DNA of 64,000 nucleotides, from assembly GCA_903911145.1 (NCBI GenBank), contig CAIWCD010000034.1:1-64000 (forward strand), read 5' to 3'. The stretch's first letter is position 1. Every line of letters begins with the position of its first letter. The position numbers and the translations under genes were made by a program. The notes beneath the pieces were generated by a model that saw only the letters and a list, made by a program, of their open reading frames with translations, was not told the origin of the DNA and made no database searches. The DNA comes from an uncultured delta proteobacterium (GTDB taxonomy: Bacteria > Myxococcota > Myxococcia > Myxococcales > 40CM-4-68-19). Shown here one piece after another: positions 33,195 to 44,485 of this stretch.

Positions 33195-34499
33195 ATGCTC
33201 TCTCGCATGCCTCCTTCGTCGCTGAAAACGCAGACGCGCCGTTGGCCTGCTCCTGTCGGGCGCTGGATGCTCGCAGCCGCGCTGGTGGCGGGCGGGAGCG
33301 TTTCGTCGGCGCCGCGGAAAAACATTCTCGAGTACGTCGATGATGCGCTCGCCAGCGATCGCGGCCTCGCCGATGACGAGCGGCGCGCGCTCTCCACTGC
33401 GCTTCACACCCGCTTCGGTGCGTACGCGACGGCGGTGATCGATCCGCAGAAACTCGAGGGGCCGAAGGTGGTGCTGCACACGATTGCCGAGGGCGAGATG
33501 GATTCGCTGCCGCCGGCGCGCGTCGCCGAGGTCGCCTTCGCGGCCTTCCAGGCGATCTATCGCGGCGCGCCGCCCGAGGTGGTCGAGGGGATCGCGCTCT
33601 ACGGGTATCGCAAGCAGATCGACGCGGATCGAATCGCGCTCTGGGCCAACGGCTACCGGCTCTGCACCGATCGCGGCGTTCCGTCTGAGGTCGCGGCCGA
33701 TCTGGTCCGCAACGCGATGGAGAGCAACTGGGACGATCACACGTTCGACACGCTCAAGTGGGCGCTCGTCGAGGGAGTCAAGCAGCACGAGGACGCGCGG
33801 CTCTACGCGGCGACGCTCTTCTCGGAGCTGAAGAAGAAGCCGGGCCAGCCGGGCGAGGCTGCCGCGCGGACCGCGCGCATCTTCAATGAAGCGAGCGCGA
33901 CGCATCATCCGGTGCCGAAGCCTGATTACGAGGGAGGCTTTCGTGCGCAGCCGTTCGCGGTGCCACCGGAGAGTCCAGGCGAGCCCGCGATCCAGCCGCA
34001 CGAGCCGCACGTCAAGCCACCCGAGACAACGCGAAATTCGGAGCCGACGGGCGAGGCGCCGAAGGGTGACGCGACTCCGCGAGGGAAGCGCGAAGAGGAG
34101 TCGCTCGGGCGTGCGATGGCGTCGCTCTGGCCCCGCCTCGAGCGTGCGCTGCGGTCGTATCTCGGCACGCCCTACGTCTGGGGCGGCGAGACGCACTCGG
34201 GTGTGGATTGCTCGGGCCTGACGCAGAGTTCGTACGCGGAGGTCGAGGTGATGCTTCCTCGCATCGCGAAGCAGCAGTGGCTGACCGGCGAACACATCGA
34301 TCGACAGGACGAGCTGCGCAAAGGAGACCTGCTCTTCTTCGACACGCTCGGCTCGGGCGTTTCGCACGTCGCGGTGGTCGTCGATCCGGCAGAGCACAAG
34401 TTCATTCACGCCTCGTCGTCGCGCGGGGTGATGGAGGAGACGCTCACGAAGAAGTATTTCCAGGCCCGCTATCTCGGCGCGCGTCGCGTGGTTCAGTGA
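33195..34499 (+). CDS. NlpC/P60-domain protein (start uncertain)
   Basis: [48 protein letters not shown]. Confidence 0.88.
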   Translation: MLSRMPPSSLKTQTRRWPAPVGRWMLAAALVAGGSVSSAPRKNILEYVDDALASDRGLADDERRALSTALHTRFGAYATAVIDPQKLEGPKVVLHTIAEGEMDSLPPARVAEVAFAAFQAIYRGAPPEVVEGIALYGYRKQIDADRIALWANGYRLCTDRGVPSEVAADLVRNAMESNWDDHTFDTLKWALVEGVKQHEDARLYAATLFSELKKKPGQPGEAAARTARIFNEASATHHPVPKPDYEGGFRAQPFAVPPESPGEPAIQPHEPHVKPPETTRNSEPTGEAPKGDATPRGKREEESLGRAMASLWPRLERALRSYLGTPYVWGGETHSGVDCSGLTQSSYAEVEVMLPRIAKQQWLTGEHIDRQDELRKGDLLFFDTLGSGVSHVAVVVDPAEHKFIHASSSRGVMEETLTKKYFQARYLGARRVVQ

Positions 34500-34506
34500 G
34501 ATTCGC

Positions 34507-35823
34507 GTGCGTCTGATTCGCATGGTGATGCGCGCAGCCTTGCTGGGCCTGCTCGCGGCGATTCTTGCGCTGTCGACGATTTCGTTTGCGCACCAAGCAT
34601 CGGTCTCTGCGCCGCTCCTTCTGCACGGCCGCGCGCCGCTCACGCAGGTCGGCTCGGGAGAGCTGCGTGTCGGCGCTGCGCGCGTGGAGTTGCACGTCCC
34701 TCCTCGCGGGCCGATCGCGGGCTACCCGGCCTGGCGACGCGACGATGGACATGGGGAGCCGCTGTTCGTCCGTGCGCTCGCGATCGAACAGGGACCGCTC
34801 TCGGCGCTGCTCGTCTCGCTGCCGCTCCTGATGGTGTCCGGCCCGCTCGAAGAGGCGATCGTGCAGCGCGCATCGATCTCTCCCGCGAGCTGCGCGCTGA
34901 TCGCGGCGACGCACACGCACTCGGGGCCGGGCGGGACGTGGGACGACCTGCTCGTCGAAATCGGAGGCAATGGTCTTTATTCAAGAGAGCGCGCGGACGC
35001 GGTGGTGCAGGCTGCGGTCGACGCGATCGCGCAGGCCCGTGCGAGCCTCAAACCCGCGCGGGTCGCGGGGGCGAGCGATCGCTGGGCGGATGGACCGGCT
35101 GTCGCACGCAGCGGGGAGCTCGATCCTTCTCTCGGTGTCGCGCGCTTCGTTGATGCCGATGGGCGGCCGATCGCGAGCGTGGTGATCTATGGAATGCACG
35201 CGACGGTGATCCCGCGCAGCGTGCATCATCTCTCGGGCGATTGGCCCGAAGCGGCGGCGCAGCAACTCGAGCGAAGCAGTGGCGCTCCTGCGCTGGTGCT
35301 GCAGGGAGCGGGCGGCAACGCGACGTTTTCGCGCGAGGGGATCGCCGCTGATCCGCAACGAGCTGTGGAGCAGATCGGCGCTCGCGTGGCCACGGCGGCG
35401 GCGCGCGAACTCTCTGGAGCGCCGCTCGCCGAGACGACGCAGCCGCTCTCGTGTGGAACGAAGATCGTTGTGCTTCCCGAGCCGCGTGCAGCTCTGTCGG
35501 TCGCGTGGCCGCTGCGTCGCGCCGCGGGAAATCTCCTGCGAATCTTTGCCGAGCGCGCGGCCGTCGCGAGTTCGCTCACTCTCCCCGGCCTTGCTTTGCG
35601 CGGAATTCCTGGTGAGCCCACTGGCGCGCTGGCGCATGCTGGGCGCGGCCCGGACAATCGCGCGGAGATCTTCGTTGGCCTCGCCGATGGCTACGTCGGC
35701 TATGTCGAGAGCGCCGAACATTGGACGCTCGCCGAGGGAGAATCGGCGCGCACCTGGTACGGACCTGCGCTCGCGGCCGCGCTGGGCCTCGAATCGGCAG
35801 CGCCGCGCGAGATGGGCAAGTGA
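34507..35823 (+). CDS. neutral/alkaline ceramidase-like protein
   Basis: CALIAATHTHSGPGGTWDDLL; YGMHATVIPRSVHHLSGDWPEAAAQQLE; LQGAGGNATF. Confidence 0.75.
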   Translation: MRLIRMVMRAALLGLLAAILALSTISFAHQASVSAPLLLHGRAPLTQVGSGELRVGAARVELHVPPRGPIAGYPAWRRDDGHGEPLFVRALAIEQGPLSALLVSLPLLMVSGPLEEAIVQRASISPASCALIAATHTHSGPGGTWDDLLVEIGGNGLYSRERADAVVQAAVDAIAQARASLKPARVAGASDRWADGPAVARSGELDPSLGVARFVDADGRPIASVVIYGMHATVIPRSVHHLSGDWPEAAAQQLERSSGAPALVLQGAGGNATFSREGIAADPQRAVEQIGARVATAAARELSGAPLAETTQPLSCGTKIVVLPEPRAALSVAWPLRRAAGNLLRIFAERAAVASSLTLPGLALRGIPGEPTGALAHAGRGPDNRAEIFVGLADGYVGYVESAEHWTLAEGESARTWYGPALAAALGLESAAPREMGK

Positions 35824-35842
35824 GTTGGAAGAGAGCGAGTGA

Positions 35843-36796
35843 ATGAGCGAGATGGTGAGTGAGTCGTTGCGAAGCGTGCTGCGGATTTCGCCGGAGGTGC
35901 GCGAAGCGATCGCGCGCGGCTGCGCGGTGGCGCTGGAGACGAGCGTCGTCGCGCAGGGATTGCCGCCGCCGCACAATCTCGAGGTGGCGCGCCGGTGCGC
36001 TGCGGCCGTGCGTGCGTCGGGCGCGGTGCCCGCGGCGATCGCGCTGCTCGATGGCGCGCTGATCGTTGGTGCGAGCGACGCAGAGCTTGAGCGGCTTGCG
36101 GATCCTTCGCGCAAGCCAGCGAAGGCGGGTGCACGCGATCTCGCGGCGCTGCTCGCGGCGAAGCGCGAAGCGGGCACGACCGTCTCGGCCACGTGTGTCG
36201 CGGCTGAGCTCGCGGGCATCCGCCTCTTCGCGACCGGCGGCATCGGCGGCGTGCATCGGCGCATGAGCGAGCGCGAGCCGCTCGATGTCTCGAGCGACCT
36301 CGGCGAGATCTCGCGACGGCGCGTCTGCGTCGTCAGCGCGGGACCGAAGGCGATCCTCGATCTGCCCGCCACCGCAGAGCTGCTCGAGACACTCGCAGTG
36401 CCGGTCTGGGGATTTCGCACCAGCGAGCTGCCCGCGTTCTACGCGGACGCAAGCGGCATTCCTCTCGAGCACCGGGTCGACTCTCCCGAGCAGGCTGCGC
36501 GCGGGTTGCAGCTGCATTGGGACGCGCTGCGCATGCAGTCAGGCGTGTTGCTCGCTGTGCCTCCGCCGCGTGCGCTGCCTCGCGCGGAGATCGAGGCGGC
36601 GATGGCGCAGGCGCTCGCCGAAGCGCTCGCGCGCAAACTCTCGGGCAAGGAGACGACGCCGTTTCTTCTCTCGGCAGTGGCACGGCTGACGGCCGGTCGC
36701 ACGCTCGAGGCGAACCTGGCGCTGCTCGAGAACAACGCGCGCGTCGCGGGCGAAGTTGCGTGCGCGCTCGCTGCGCTCGGCACTGTTGCGCAGTAG
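35843..36796 (+). CDS. psuG: pseudouridine-5'-phosphate glycosidase
   Basis: [76 protein letters not shown]. Confidence 0.95.
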   Translation: MSEMVSESLRSVLRISPEVREAIARGCAVALETSVVAQGLPPPHNLEVARRCAAAVRASGAVPAAIALLDGALIVGASDAELERLADPSRKPAKAGARDLAALLAAKREAGTTVSATCVAAELAGIRLFATGGIGGVHRRMSEREPLDVSSDLGEISRRRVCVVSAGPKAILDLPATAELLETLAVPVWGFRTSELPAFYADASGIPLEHRVDSPEQAARGLQLHWDALRMQSGVLLAVPPPRALPRAEIEAAMAQALAEALARKLSGKETTPFLLSAVARLTAGRTLEANLALLENNARVAGEVACALAALGTVAQ

Positions 36797-36878
36797 CCTC
36801 GACGCGATGGAGCAGCCGCCCACCGGCCGTCTGTTGAACGCCAAGGCCTGAAGCTTCCGGCGATGGTATCGAAGCGCG

Positions 36879-37262
36879 ATGATCGCCTTCTTGGTCATCG
36901 TCGCCGTGCTCGCCGCGTCTGCCGGCGCACTCGTTGCCTCCTCTGCGCGACAGCGCCGTGAGGAGCTCTGCAACTACAAAGCCTCCCTCGCCGACGAGAC
37001 GACGCAAGCGATCGAGTCTCGCGCGTGGAACTGGTCCTACCTTGAGCGTCACGCGGACAGCTCCGCGGTGAAAGAGTTTCGCGCGCTGCTCGAAGCACGT
37101 CGCTACGCAGAGATGTTGGCCCGATGGCGCAAGCTGACCATCTCGCTCTCTGCAGTCGGAGACGATTCGTCGCCCGCGAAGCCAGAGTTCTATGACAGCG
37201 GCTCTGACATCGCCTTGCGCGCCTATGTCGAACTGCTCAACGAGCGCGCAGCGCGGTCATGA
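36879..37262 (+). CDS. small single-TM hypothetical protein
   Basis: ORF with one N-terminal hydrophobic segment. Confidence 0.4.
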   Translation: MIAFLVIVAVLAASAGALVASSARQRREELCNYKASLADETTQAIESRAWNWSYLERHADSSAVKEFRALLEARRYAEMLARWRKLTISLSAVGDDSSPAKPEFYDSGSDIALRAYVELLNERAARS

Positions 37263-37296
37263 TTCTTCGAAGCGCTCGCTGGGCCGCGCCTCTTCC

Positions 37297-38334
37297 TCAA
37301 CTCGGCTGCGCCGCAGCTCGCGTGAGCCGATCGCGGATCGCATCCCACGCGACGCCCACGGGCACCTCTTCGATCGCGATCGCGCTGCACTCCGCGTCCT
37401 CGAGTGCGCGCAGCGCGCTGTAGAGAAAGCGCGCGTAGACCACCGCATCGCCCGGCAGCCGCAGCACCAGCGCTCCCGCGGGCTCGGGCGTCTCGTCGCC
37501 ACAGAGGAGCACGCCGAGTTTCGGCGGCTCGGCAAGCGTCTCCTGCGCGATCGCCGAGAGATCGCACAGCACGCTTGGAACTTCCGGCCCGACGCAGAGG
37601 CGCAAGAGACCCGCAGGCGCGTAGTGGCGCTGGTGCTGGCCCGGCGACGCGCTCACCAGCACGGATTTCGAGAACCGATCCTGCGCCGCACCGAGCGCCA
37701 CGGGGCCGATCAGCGCCTCGAGTCGATCGCGCGGAATCGCTCCAGCCCGCAGCAGGCGCGGCCCAGCGCGATCGAGCTGGAGAACCGTGCTCTCGATTCC
37801 GAAGCCGCACTGGCCTCCATCGAGCACGGCGTCGATGCGTCCGTCGAGGTCGGCGAGCACATGCTCGGCGGTGGTCGGCGAGACGTGTTCGGAGCGATTC
37901 GCGCTCGGCGCTGCCAGAGGAGCGCCGAGCTGTTTGAGCAGCGCACGCGCGACCGGATGATCGGGCACGCGCAGAGCCACCGTCTGTCCTCCAGCCGTCA
38001 CCTCGTCGGGAATCGTCTCCGCGCGAGGAAGCACCAGCGAGAGCGGGCCAGGCCAGAACGCACCTGCGAGCGCGCTCGCCAGCGGCGGCCACCACGAGGT
38101 GAGCGCGCGGGCCGATTCGAGATCATGCGTGTGGACGATGAGCGGGTTGCTGCTCGGCCGTCCCTTCGCGGCGTAGATCCCGCGCACCGCGAGCGGATCG
38201 AGCGCCAGCGCGGCGAGTCCATAGACCGTCTCGGTGGGGATCGCGACGAGCCCTCCCGCGCGAAGCAGGCGCGCTGCCCGCTCGACATCGGCCGCGATCG
38301 ATCCGTCGAGCCGCTCCGTCTTGCGCGTGCTCAC
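37297..38334 (-). CDS. tsaC: L-threonylcarbamoyladenylate synthase (TsaC/Sua5 family)
   Basis: LLRAGGLVAIPTETVYGLAALALDPLAVRGIYAAKGRPSSNPLIVH; APSANRSEHVSPT. Confidence 0.94.
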   Translation of the reverse strand: MSTRKTERLDGSIAADVERAARLLRAGGLVAIPTETVYGLAALALDPLAVRGIYAAKGRPSSNPLIVHTHDLESARALTSWWPPLASALAGAFWPGPLSLVLPRAETIPDEVTAGGQTVALRVPDHPVARALLKQLGAPLAAPSANRSEHVSPTTAEHVLADLDGRIDAVLDGGQCGFGIESTVLQLDRAGPRLLRAGAIPRDRLEALIGPVALGAAQDRFSKSVLVSASPGQHQRHYAPAGLLRLCVGPEVPSVLCDLSAIAQETLAEPPKLGVLLCGDETPEPAGALVLRLPGDAVVYARFLYSALRALEDAECSAIAIEEVPVGVAWDAIRDRLTRAAAQPS

Positions 38335-38367
38335 CGCCTGCTCCCGATGGCGCGGAAGGCGTTCATG

Positions 38368-40635
38368 CTACGCGCCCGCGATCGCGGGAATCGTCGCGCT
38401 CCACGCCGCGCGCAGCTCGCGCACGCTCTCATCGATGAGCAGCACCTCGCCCGCGCCGCGGATGATCAGGCGCTCTCCTGCGACCGTGCCGAGCTCGTGC
38501 AAAGGGCTTGCGTGCTGCGCCGCGATCGCCGCGATCTTGTCCGCGTCCTGTGCGCGATAGGCGATGAGGATGCGCGCCGCATCTTCGCCGAAGAGCATTC
38601 CGTCGAGGCGCAGTGCGGGATCGCGCGCGAAGGCGGCCGAGAGAGTGACGTCGCAGCCGAGGCCGTTTCCGAACGCGCACTCGGCGAGTGCGACGGAGAT
38701 ACCTCCGTCCGAGCAGTCGTGGGCCGTGCGCACAAGTCCCGCGCGGACGAGCGCGCGCACGGCGCCCTGCACCGACTTCTCCTTCGCGTAGTCGAGAGGA
38801 GGAGGCACGCCGCGCTTCTGGTTGTGCACGGCGCGCAGATACTCCGAGCCGCCGAGGTGGCTTGCCGAAAGCTCGCCGAGCAGCGCGATCTTCTCGCCCG
38901 CCACGAGGAAGCTCTGGCCCGCGCGCACGCGGCAGTCGTCGATGAGGCCGACCATTCCGATCGTCGGCGTGGGGAAGACCGCGCGGCCTTCGGTCTCGTT
39001 GTAGAGCGAGACGTTGCCGGAGACGACGGGCGTGCCGAGCGCGCGGCACGCCTCGGAGATCCCGCGGCAGGCTTCGCTGAACTGCCACATGATCTCCGGC
39101 CGCTGCGGATTGCCGAAGTTCAGGCAGTCGGTGATGGCGAGCGGCTCGCCTCCGACGCAAGAGACGTTGCGCGCGCTCTCGACCACCGCGTGCGCCGCGC
39201 CGAGTGCGGGGTCGAGGAAGCACCAGCGCGAGTTGCAGTCGACCGCGAGCGCGACGCCACCTTCGCGCTGGCCGGTGAAGCGGATCACCGCTGCGTCGCC
39301 GTCTCCAGGTCGCACCGCGGTGCCGAGCCGCACCATGTGATCGTACTGCCGGTAGACCCACTCCTTCGAGGCGACGTTGGGAGAGGCGAGGATGCTCTTG
39401 AGCGCAGCGCCGAGCCCGGAAGAATTGATTGGTTGCACGACCAAACTAAGATCGAGCGTCTGGACTTCGTCCTGCCAACTCGGCCGCGCGATCGGCCGCT
39501 CGTAGACCGGCGCGCCGTCGGTGAGCGGCGTGATCGGCAGCTCCGCCGCGACCTGGCCGTGCCACTTGAGCACCATCTTGCCGGAGTCGGTGACGCGCCC
39601 GACGACCGCGTGCGCGAGATCCCACTTCTCGCAGATGTCGAGCACCTCCTTCTCCCTGCCCCGCTTGGCCACGAGCAGCATCCGCTCCTGCGATTCGGAG
39701 AGCATCAGCTCGTACGGCGTCATGCCCGTCTCGCGCATCGGGATCAGATCGAGCTCGAGCTCCATCCCGCTTCCAGCGCGGCTCGCCATCTCCACGCTCG
39801 ATGACGTGAGCCCGGCTGCGCCCATGTCCTGGATGCCGACGAGCGCGTCGGTGCGGAACAGCTCGAGGCAGGCCTCGAGGAGCAATTTCTCGAGGAAGGG
39901 ATCGCCCACCTGCACGGTCGGCCGCTTCGACTCGCTCTCCTCGTCGAACTCCGACGACGACATGACTGCGCCGCCGAGTCCGTCGCGGCCCGTGCGCGCG
40001 CCGATGTAGATGACCGGATTGCCGAGGCCGCTGGCGGTGCCGCGGAAGATCTTGTCGCTCTTCAAGATGCCGAGCGTGAACGCGTTGACGAGGCAGTTGC
40101 CGTCGTAGCTCTCGTCGAACTGCACCTCGCCGCCGACCGTCGGCACGCCGATGCAGTTGCCGTATCCGGCGATGCCCGCGACCACGCCGTTCAAGAGCCG
40201 CGCGGTCTTCGCGTGCGTCGGCGCGCCGAATCGCAGGCTGTTCATCGAGGCGATCGGGCGGGCGCCCATGGTGAACACGTCGCGCAGAATCCCGCCGACG
40301 CCTGTCGCCGCGCCCTGGTACGGCTCGATGTAGCTCGGGTGGTTGTGGCTCTCCATCTTGAAGCAGACAGCGAGTCCATCGCCGACATCGACGACGCCCG
40401 CGTTCTCGCCCGGCCCCTGCAGGACGCGAGGGCCGCTCGTCGGGAACTGCTTCAAGAAGCGGCGCGACGATTTGTATGAGCAGTGCTCGCTCCACATCGC
40501 CGCGAAGATCCCGAGCTCGATCAGATTGGGCGCGCGTCCCATCGCTTCGACGACGCGCGCGTACTCCTCTGGTGTGAGCCCGTGTTGAACGCCTTGCTCG
40601 ACAGTCGTGGCCTTCATCTCGTGATCGATCGACAT
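38368..40635 (-). CDS. purL: phosphoribosylformylglycinamidine synthase subunit
   Basis: [55 protein letters not shown]. Confidence 0.98.
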   Translation of the reverse strand: MSIDHEMKATTVEQGVQHGLTPEEYARVVEAMGRAPNLIELGIFAAMWSEHCSYKSSRRFLKQFPTSGPRVLQGPGENAGVVDVGDGLAVCFKMESHNHPSYIEPYQGAATGVGGILRDVFTMGARPIASMNSLRFGAPTHAKTARLLNGVVAGIAGYGNCIGVPTVGGEVQFDESYDGNCLVNAFTLGILKSDKIFRGTASGLGNPVIYIGARTGRDGLGGAVMSSSEFDEESESKRPTVQVGDPFLEKLLLEACLELFRTDALVGIQDMGAAGLTSSSVEMASRAGSGMELELDLIPMRETGMTPYELMLSESQERMLLVAKRGREKEVLDICEKWDLAHAVVGRVTDSGKMVLKWHGQVAAELPITPLTDGAPVYERPIARPSWQDEVQTLDLSLVVQPINSSGLGAALKSILASPNVASKEWVYRQYDHMVRLGTAVRPGDGDAAVIRFTGQREGGVALAVDCNSRWCFLDPALGAAHAVVESARNVSCVGGEPLAITDCLNFGNPQRPEIMWQFSEACRGISEACRALGTPVVSGNVSLYNETEGRAVFPTPTIGMVGLIDDCRVRAGQSFLVAGEKIALLGELSASHLGGSEYLRAVHNQKRGVPPPLDYAKEKSVQGAVRALVRAGLVRTAHDCSDGGISVALAECAFGNGLGCDVTLSAAFARDPALRLDGMLFGEDAARILIAYRAQDADKIAAIAAQHASPLHELGTVAGERLIIRGAGEVLLIDESVRELRAAWSATIPAIAGA

Positions 40636-40754
40636 GGGAGGCGAACCTTAGCAACGAAGTGGGGCCAAGCGTCGATCGGTTGCGTTGGGTGGCAGGTGCG
40701 TGCGAGTCGATCCGCACCGGGCGTCTTGTTGCGGCCGCGGCGTGGAGACGAACG

Positions 40755-42104
40755 ATGCAGGCCAGAGCAGATCTCCTCACAGCTCCCCTGCGAATCCTGC
40801 TCGTGGGCCTGCTGGCATCGTCGTGCGCGGCCCGCCAGCCAGCGACTGCGCCGCATGCACCGAGCAGCGCAAAGCCAGACCAGACGCGGTCGGGAGATGT
40901 TTCGAACGAACCGATCGCGCCGCCGCCGAGCGGACCGCCGGCCGCAGCTGAAGCCTCGTCGGGCTGGATTTCTGCTGCTGGCACCAGCGTTCCGCCGGCT
41001 CTCTTCGCGCGCGAATCCGGCGCGCTCAACGCCTTCAAGTTCTCCTCTGTCGATGGCCGGTACAGCGGGCGTGCGCTCGCTGCGGCGTCGCCGCGTGTCG
41101 ACCTCGCGAAGGAGGGCGGTGTGCCGCAGTTGCGCATCCCCATCGGCGCAAACCAGCCGATCACCTGCGCGCTCCACGATGGCCAGATCCACCCGGGCGT
41201 GCGCCTCGAGAAGATGGTGCAGAACCTCTCGAAGAAGCTGACGGGCGTGACGGCGGTTCCGGTGAGCGTCGTCGCGGCGGCTGGAGCGCCGCTCATCTTC
41301 ATCGACGTGCTCTATGCCGCAGAGAAGGAAGGCAAGAAGTCGACGGGCGAGCTGAAGGTCGCGTTTCTTACGCGCGCATCTGCGTCTCTCATCTGCACGC
41401 ACGACGGAGTTGGCTACCGGCGCACGTTCGAGGAGGCGGTCCAGGCGGTCGCGGAGAGTGTGCGTGATTCGCAGGCCCACGCTGCGGGCGAAACGCGATT
41501 CGCAGAGTTGAACGTGCTGCGCGCAGCCCAGCAACTGCTTGGTTACTCGCTGCGTACAGTGATGGCGCCGCGGCCTGACGGCGCGCACGACGAGTACGTC
41601 TCCTCATTCTCGTTCGACCGGATCGATGGACCACAACTGGCGACGCGCGATCTGGTGGCCACCGAGCAGCGCAACGCGTCCGGGCAGCTGCGACACGCGA
41701 AATATTCGCTCAGCCGCAATGGAGCCTGGTCGAGTCTCTCCGTCGAAGAGGAGCCGGATGGGAGCTACAGCGTCCGCGGCACCGCTGACGACAGGCCCCT
41801 GTCGGGAACGCTCCGGCCGAACGATTGGCTGACGCGCCCGAGCGGGGCTGCGTTGCTCGAAGTGGCGTCCGGTGCGCACGAGCAACTCGCCTTCGATGCC
41901 TACTCGCCCTATACGCCGCTGGAGCTGCAGCCCACGCGCGTCAAGCGAGCGAGCAGTCCGAATCGCGTGGTGGCGAGCGACGGGAGTGGCTCGGAAGAGA
42001 CGTGGACGCTGGATGAGTCGGGAGCGATTGTGCGCGCAGTGACGCGGACTCCGGACTTTCCCGACCAGAGCACCGAGCGCATCTGGTCGCAGGGCACGCC
42101 ATGA
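40755..42104 (+). CDS. putative lipoprotein, unknown function
   Basis: Signal peptide ILLVGLLASSCAARQ (lipobox-like); ATGA overlap with next gene. Confidence 0.65.
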   Translation: MQARADLLTAPLRILLVGLLASSCAARQPATAPHAPSSAKPDQTRSGDVSNEPIAPPPSGPPAAAEASSGWISAAGTSVPPALFARESGALNAFKFSSVDGRYSGRALAAASPRVDLAKEGGVPQLRIPIGANQPITCALHDGQIHPGVRLEKMVQNLSKKLTGVTAVPVSVVAAAGAPLIFIDVLYAAEKEGKKSTGELKVAFLTRASASLICTHDGVGYRRTFEEAVQAVAESVRDSQAHAAGETRFAELNVLRAAQQLLGYSLRTVMAPRPDGAHDEYVSSFSFDRIDGPQLATRDLVATEQRNASGQLRHAKYSLSRNGAWSSLSVEEEPDGSYSVRGTADDRPLSGTLRPNDWLTRPSGAALLEVASGAHEQLAFDAYSPYTPLELQPTRVKRASSPNRVVASDGSGSEETWTLDESGAIVRAVTRTPDFPDQSTERIWSQGTP

Positions 42105-43018
42105 GCGACGCGGACGTGCGACCCGTGCGGCGCAAGAAGAAGCTGAAGCTGGCGATCCTCTCGCGCAAGACGTCCCTCTACTCGACGCGCCGTCTGCTCG
42201 ATGCCGCGAAGGCGCGCGGAGTTTCGACCAAGGTGATCGACGTGCTGCGCTGCAGCCTCTCTCTCGAGAGCGGGAGCCTGCAGCTCTTCGTCGACGGCAA
42301 GCTGCTCGCGCGCCCCGATGTGGTGCTTCCGCGCATCGGCGCGAGCGTGACGACGCATGGGCTTCACGTCGTCCGCCAGCTCGAGGCGCAAGGGGCGCGC
42401 ATCGTCAACAGCTCGGCGGCGATCGAGCAGAGCCGCGACAAGCTGCGCGCGCTCCAGCGCCTGTCTCAAGCGAACGTCGCGGTTCCTCGCACGGTGCTTG
42501 CGCGCGGAGGAAAACATCTCGAGGCGCTCGTCGCGCAGGTCGGCGGACTACCGGCGATCTTGAAGATGATCCGTGGCACGCAAGGCATCGGCGTGATGAT
42601 CGCGCACACGATGGCCGAGGTGGAGAGCATCCTCGCGACGCTCTGGGAGCTCGGGCAGGAGATCCTTCTTCAAGAGTTCATCGCCGAGGCGCGCGGCAAT
42701 GATCTGCGCGCGCTCGTCGTCGGAGATCGCGTGGTGGGCGCGATGCGGCGCGAGGCGAAGCAGGGCGAGTTTCGAAGCAACCTCCATCGCGGCGGCGCGG
42801 CGCACAGCGTGGAGATCTCTCCCGACGTCGCGAAACTCGCGGTGCGCGCGGCCCGCGTGCTCGGGCTCGAGGTCGCGGGCGTCGATCTGCTCGAGTCGCA
42901 CGCGGGCTTCAAGGTGCTCGAGGTCAATTCGAGTCCAGGCTTCGAAGGGCTTGAGCGCGCAACGGGCATCGATGTCGCGGGCGCGATCGTCGATCGCGTG
43001 GTGGAGCTGGCGAAATGA
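42101..43018 (+). CDS. RimK-like ATP-grasp ligase
   Basis: KLKLAILSRKTSLYSTRRLLDAAKARG; PAILKMIRGTQGIGV; GVDLLESHAGFKVLEVNSSPGFEGLE. Confidence 0.85.
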   Translation: MSDADVRPVRRKKKLKLAILSRKTSLYSTRRLLDAAKARGVSTKVIDVLRCSLSLESGSLQLFVDGKLLARPDVVLPRIGASVTTHGLHVVRQLEAQGARIVNSSAAIEQSRDKLRALQRLSQANVAVPRTVLARGGKHLEALVAQVGGLPAILKMIRGTQGIGVMIAHTMAEVESILATLWELGQEILLQEFIAEARGNDLRALVVGDRVVGAMRREAKQGEFRSNLHRGGAAHSVEISPDVAKLAVRAARVLGLEVAGVDLLESHAGFKVLEVNSSPGFEGLERATGIDVAGAIVDRVVELAK

Positions 43019-43845
43019 GTGACGAGCGGACGAAGCTGAGCGCAGAGGTCGGCGACGGAGCAGTCGAGGCGATGCGAGTCGATGTGCCGATCGCGCGCGC
43101 GTCCGCGCCCAGTGCGGTCGAGCCGACGTTCTCGGAAGCGCAGGTCGCGCAGATTCTCCAGCGCATCGTGGAGCTGGAGCGCGGCAAGAGCAGTGCGCGC
43201 CCGGCGTTGACGCTCGCAGAAGTGGAGACGATCGCGCGCGAGTCGGGCCTCGATCCGTCGCTCGTGCGCATCGCGGCGCAGTCGATCGAGCAGCAGACGG
43301 ACACGCGTGGATGGCTCGCGCGGATGTTCGGTCCGCCGCCGCGTCGGATTGTCGAGCGCGTTGTCGATGGAGAGATCTCCGCCGCGCAGCACGAGCATCT
43401 CGGTGCACTGCTGCGTGCGCTCGTGCCTGCGGGCTCGATGCTTCGTCCTCCGCAGATCTCGGGCCTCGGACGCGCGTTGACGCTGACCGTGCAGGACATC
43501 CAGGGCCGACTCGCGCTGCAGATTGAGCTGGTCCCGCGCAACGGCAAGACGAGCATCCGGGTGGAGAGTCCGGTGCCGCTCGTTTCGGGAGCCGTCGTCG
43601 GTGGAATCTTCGCGATGCTCCCCGCAATGGTCAGTCTCCCGTTCGCGCAGCAGAGCGGTCTGGGGCCTGCAGTGGCGATCGCAGGAATGGTGGGGTCATT
43701 CGGGATCTGCGGCGCAGCCGGGCATCGACTGGGGATCTGGTTGGGTCGCCGGGAAGTGCGGCGGCTGGAGAGTCTCGCCGACGCGATCTCTGCACGCCTG
43801 CGCGACGAACTCGCGCTGAGCGCCGCTGACCCGTCGCTGCGATAG
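43015..43845 (+). CDS. hypothetical protein with C-terminal TM region
   Basis: ATGA overlap with RimK-like gene; two hydrophobic segments. Confidence 0.6.
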   Translation: MSDERTKLSAEVGDGAVEAMRVDVPIARASAPSAVEPTFSEAQVAQILQRIVELERGKSSARPALTLAEVETIARESGLDPSLVRIAAQSIEQQTDTRGWLARMFGPPPRRIVERVVDGEISAAQHEHLGALLRALVPAGSMLRPPQISGLGRALTLTVQDIQGRLALQIELVPRNGKTSIRVESPVPLVSGAVVGGIFAMLPAMVSLPFAQQSGLGPAVAIAGMVGSFGICGAAGHRLGIWLGRREVRRLESLADAISARLRDELALSAADPSLR

Positions 43846-43870
43846 ATCGCAACTGATCGCGAAGCGCCGC

Positions 43871-44485
43871 TCAGCGCCGCTCATGCGTGAGCAGCCACTG
43901 CTTGCGCTCGATTCCGCCCGCATATCCCGTGAGCGATCCATCCGCGCCGATGACGCGGTGGCAAGGCACCACGAGCGAGATTGGATTTCGGCCGTTCGCG
44001 AGGCCGACCGCGCGCATCGCTTTCGGCGAGCCGATCTGCGCGGCCAGCTCTGCATAGCTGCGCGTCTCGCCCGCCGGAATTGTCCGTAGCGCGCTCCAGA
44101 CGCGGCGCTGAAATCCGGTCCCCGCGGCATCGATCGGCAGCGATTCGAGCGCGTGAAGATCGCCCGCGAAGTATCGATCGAGGGCATCGCAAACGCGTGC
44201 GATGGAACGCGCTGCTGCGGGGCGTTCCGTTTTCAGCACGTCGCTCCCGACCGCGCTGGTGGCCGACGGGAGCGCCTTGTCGCCGAATCTCTTCGCCAGC
44301 GCGCGGCGCAAGCCAGCTTCCCGGTGCGCGAAGCCGAGCGCGCAGAGCGCCTCGCCGGTGAGCGCGAAAAAGATCGGACCGAGCGGCGACGATGCGAAGC
44401 AGCAGTGGAGCTGATCATCGGTCTCGATCTCGTTCGCCGACCCTGCTGGACGCGCCACTTGAGTGGATGATTTCGCAGCATTCAT
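43871..44485 (-). CDS. ogt: methylated-DNA--[protein]-cysteine S-methyltransferase
   Basis: [56 protein letters not shown]. Confidence 0.95.
   Translation of the reverse strand: MNAAKSSTQVARPAGSANEIETDDQLHCCFASSPLGPIFFALTGEALCALGFAHREAGLRRALAKRFGDKALPSATSAVGSDVLKTERPAAARSIARVCDALDRYFAGDLHALESLPIDAAGTGFQRRVWSALRTIPAGETRSYAELAAQIGSPKAMRAVGLANGRNPISLVVPCHRVIGADGSLTGYAGGIERKQWLLTHERR

Noticed and set aside
37192-39804. 870-aa plus-strand ORF
   Set aside because: Antisense shadow of tsaC and purL in high-GC DNA; Arg/Ala/Glu-rich low-complexity translation with no recognisable motif
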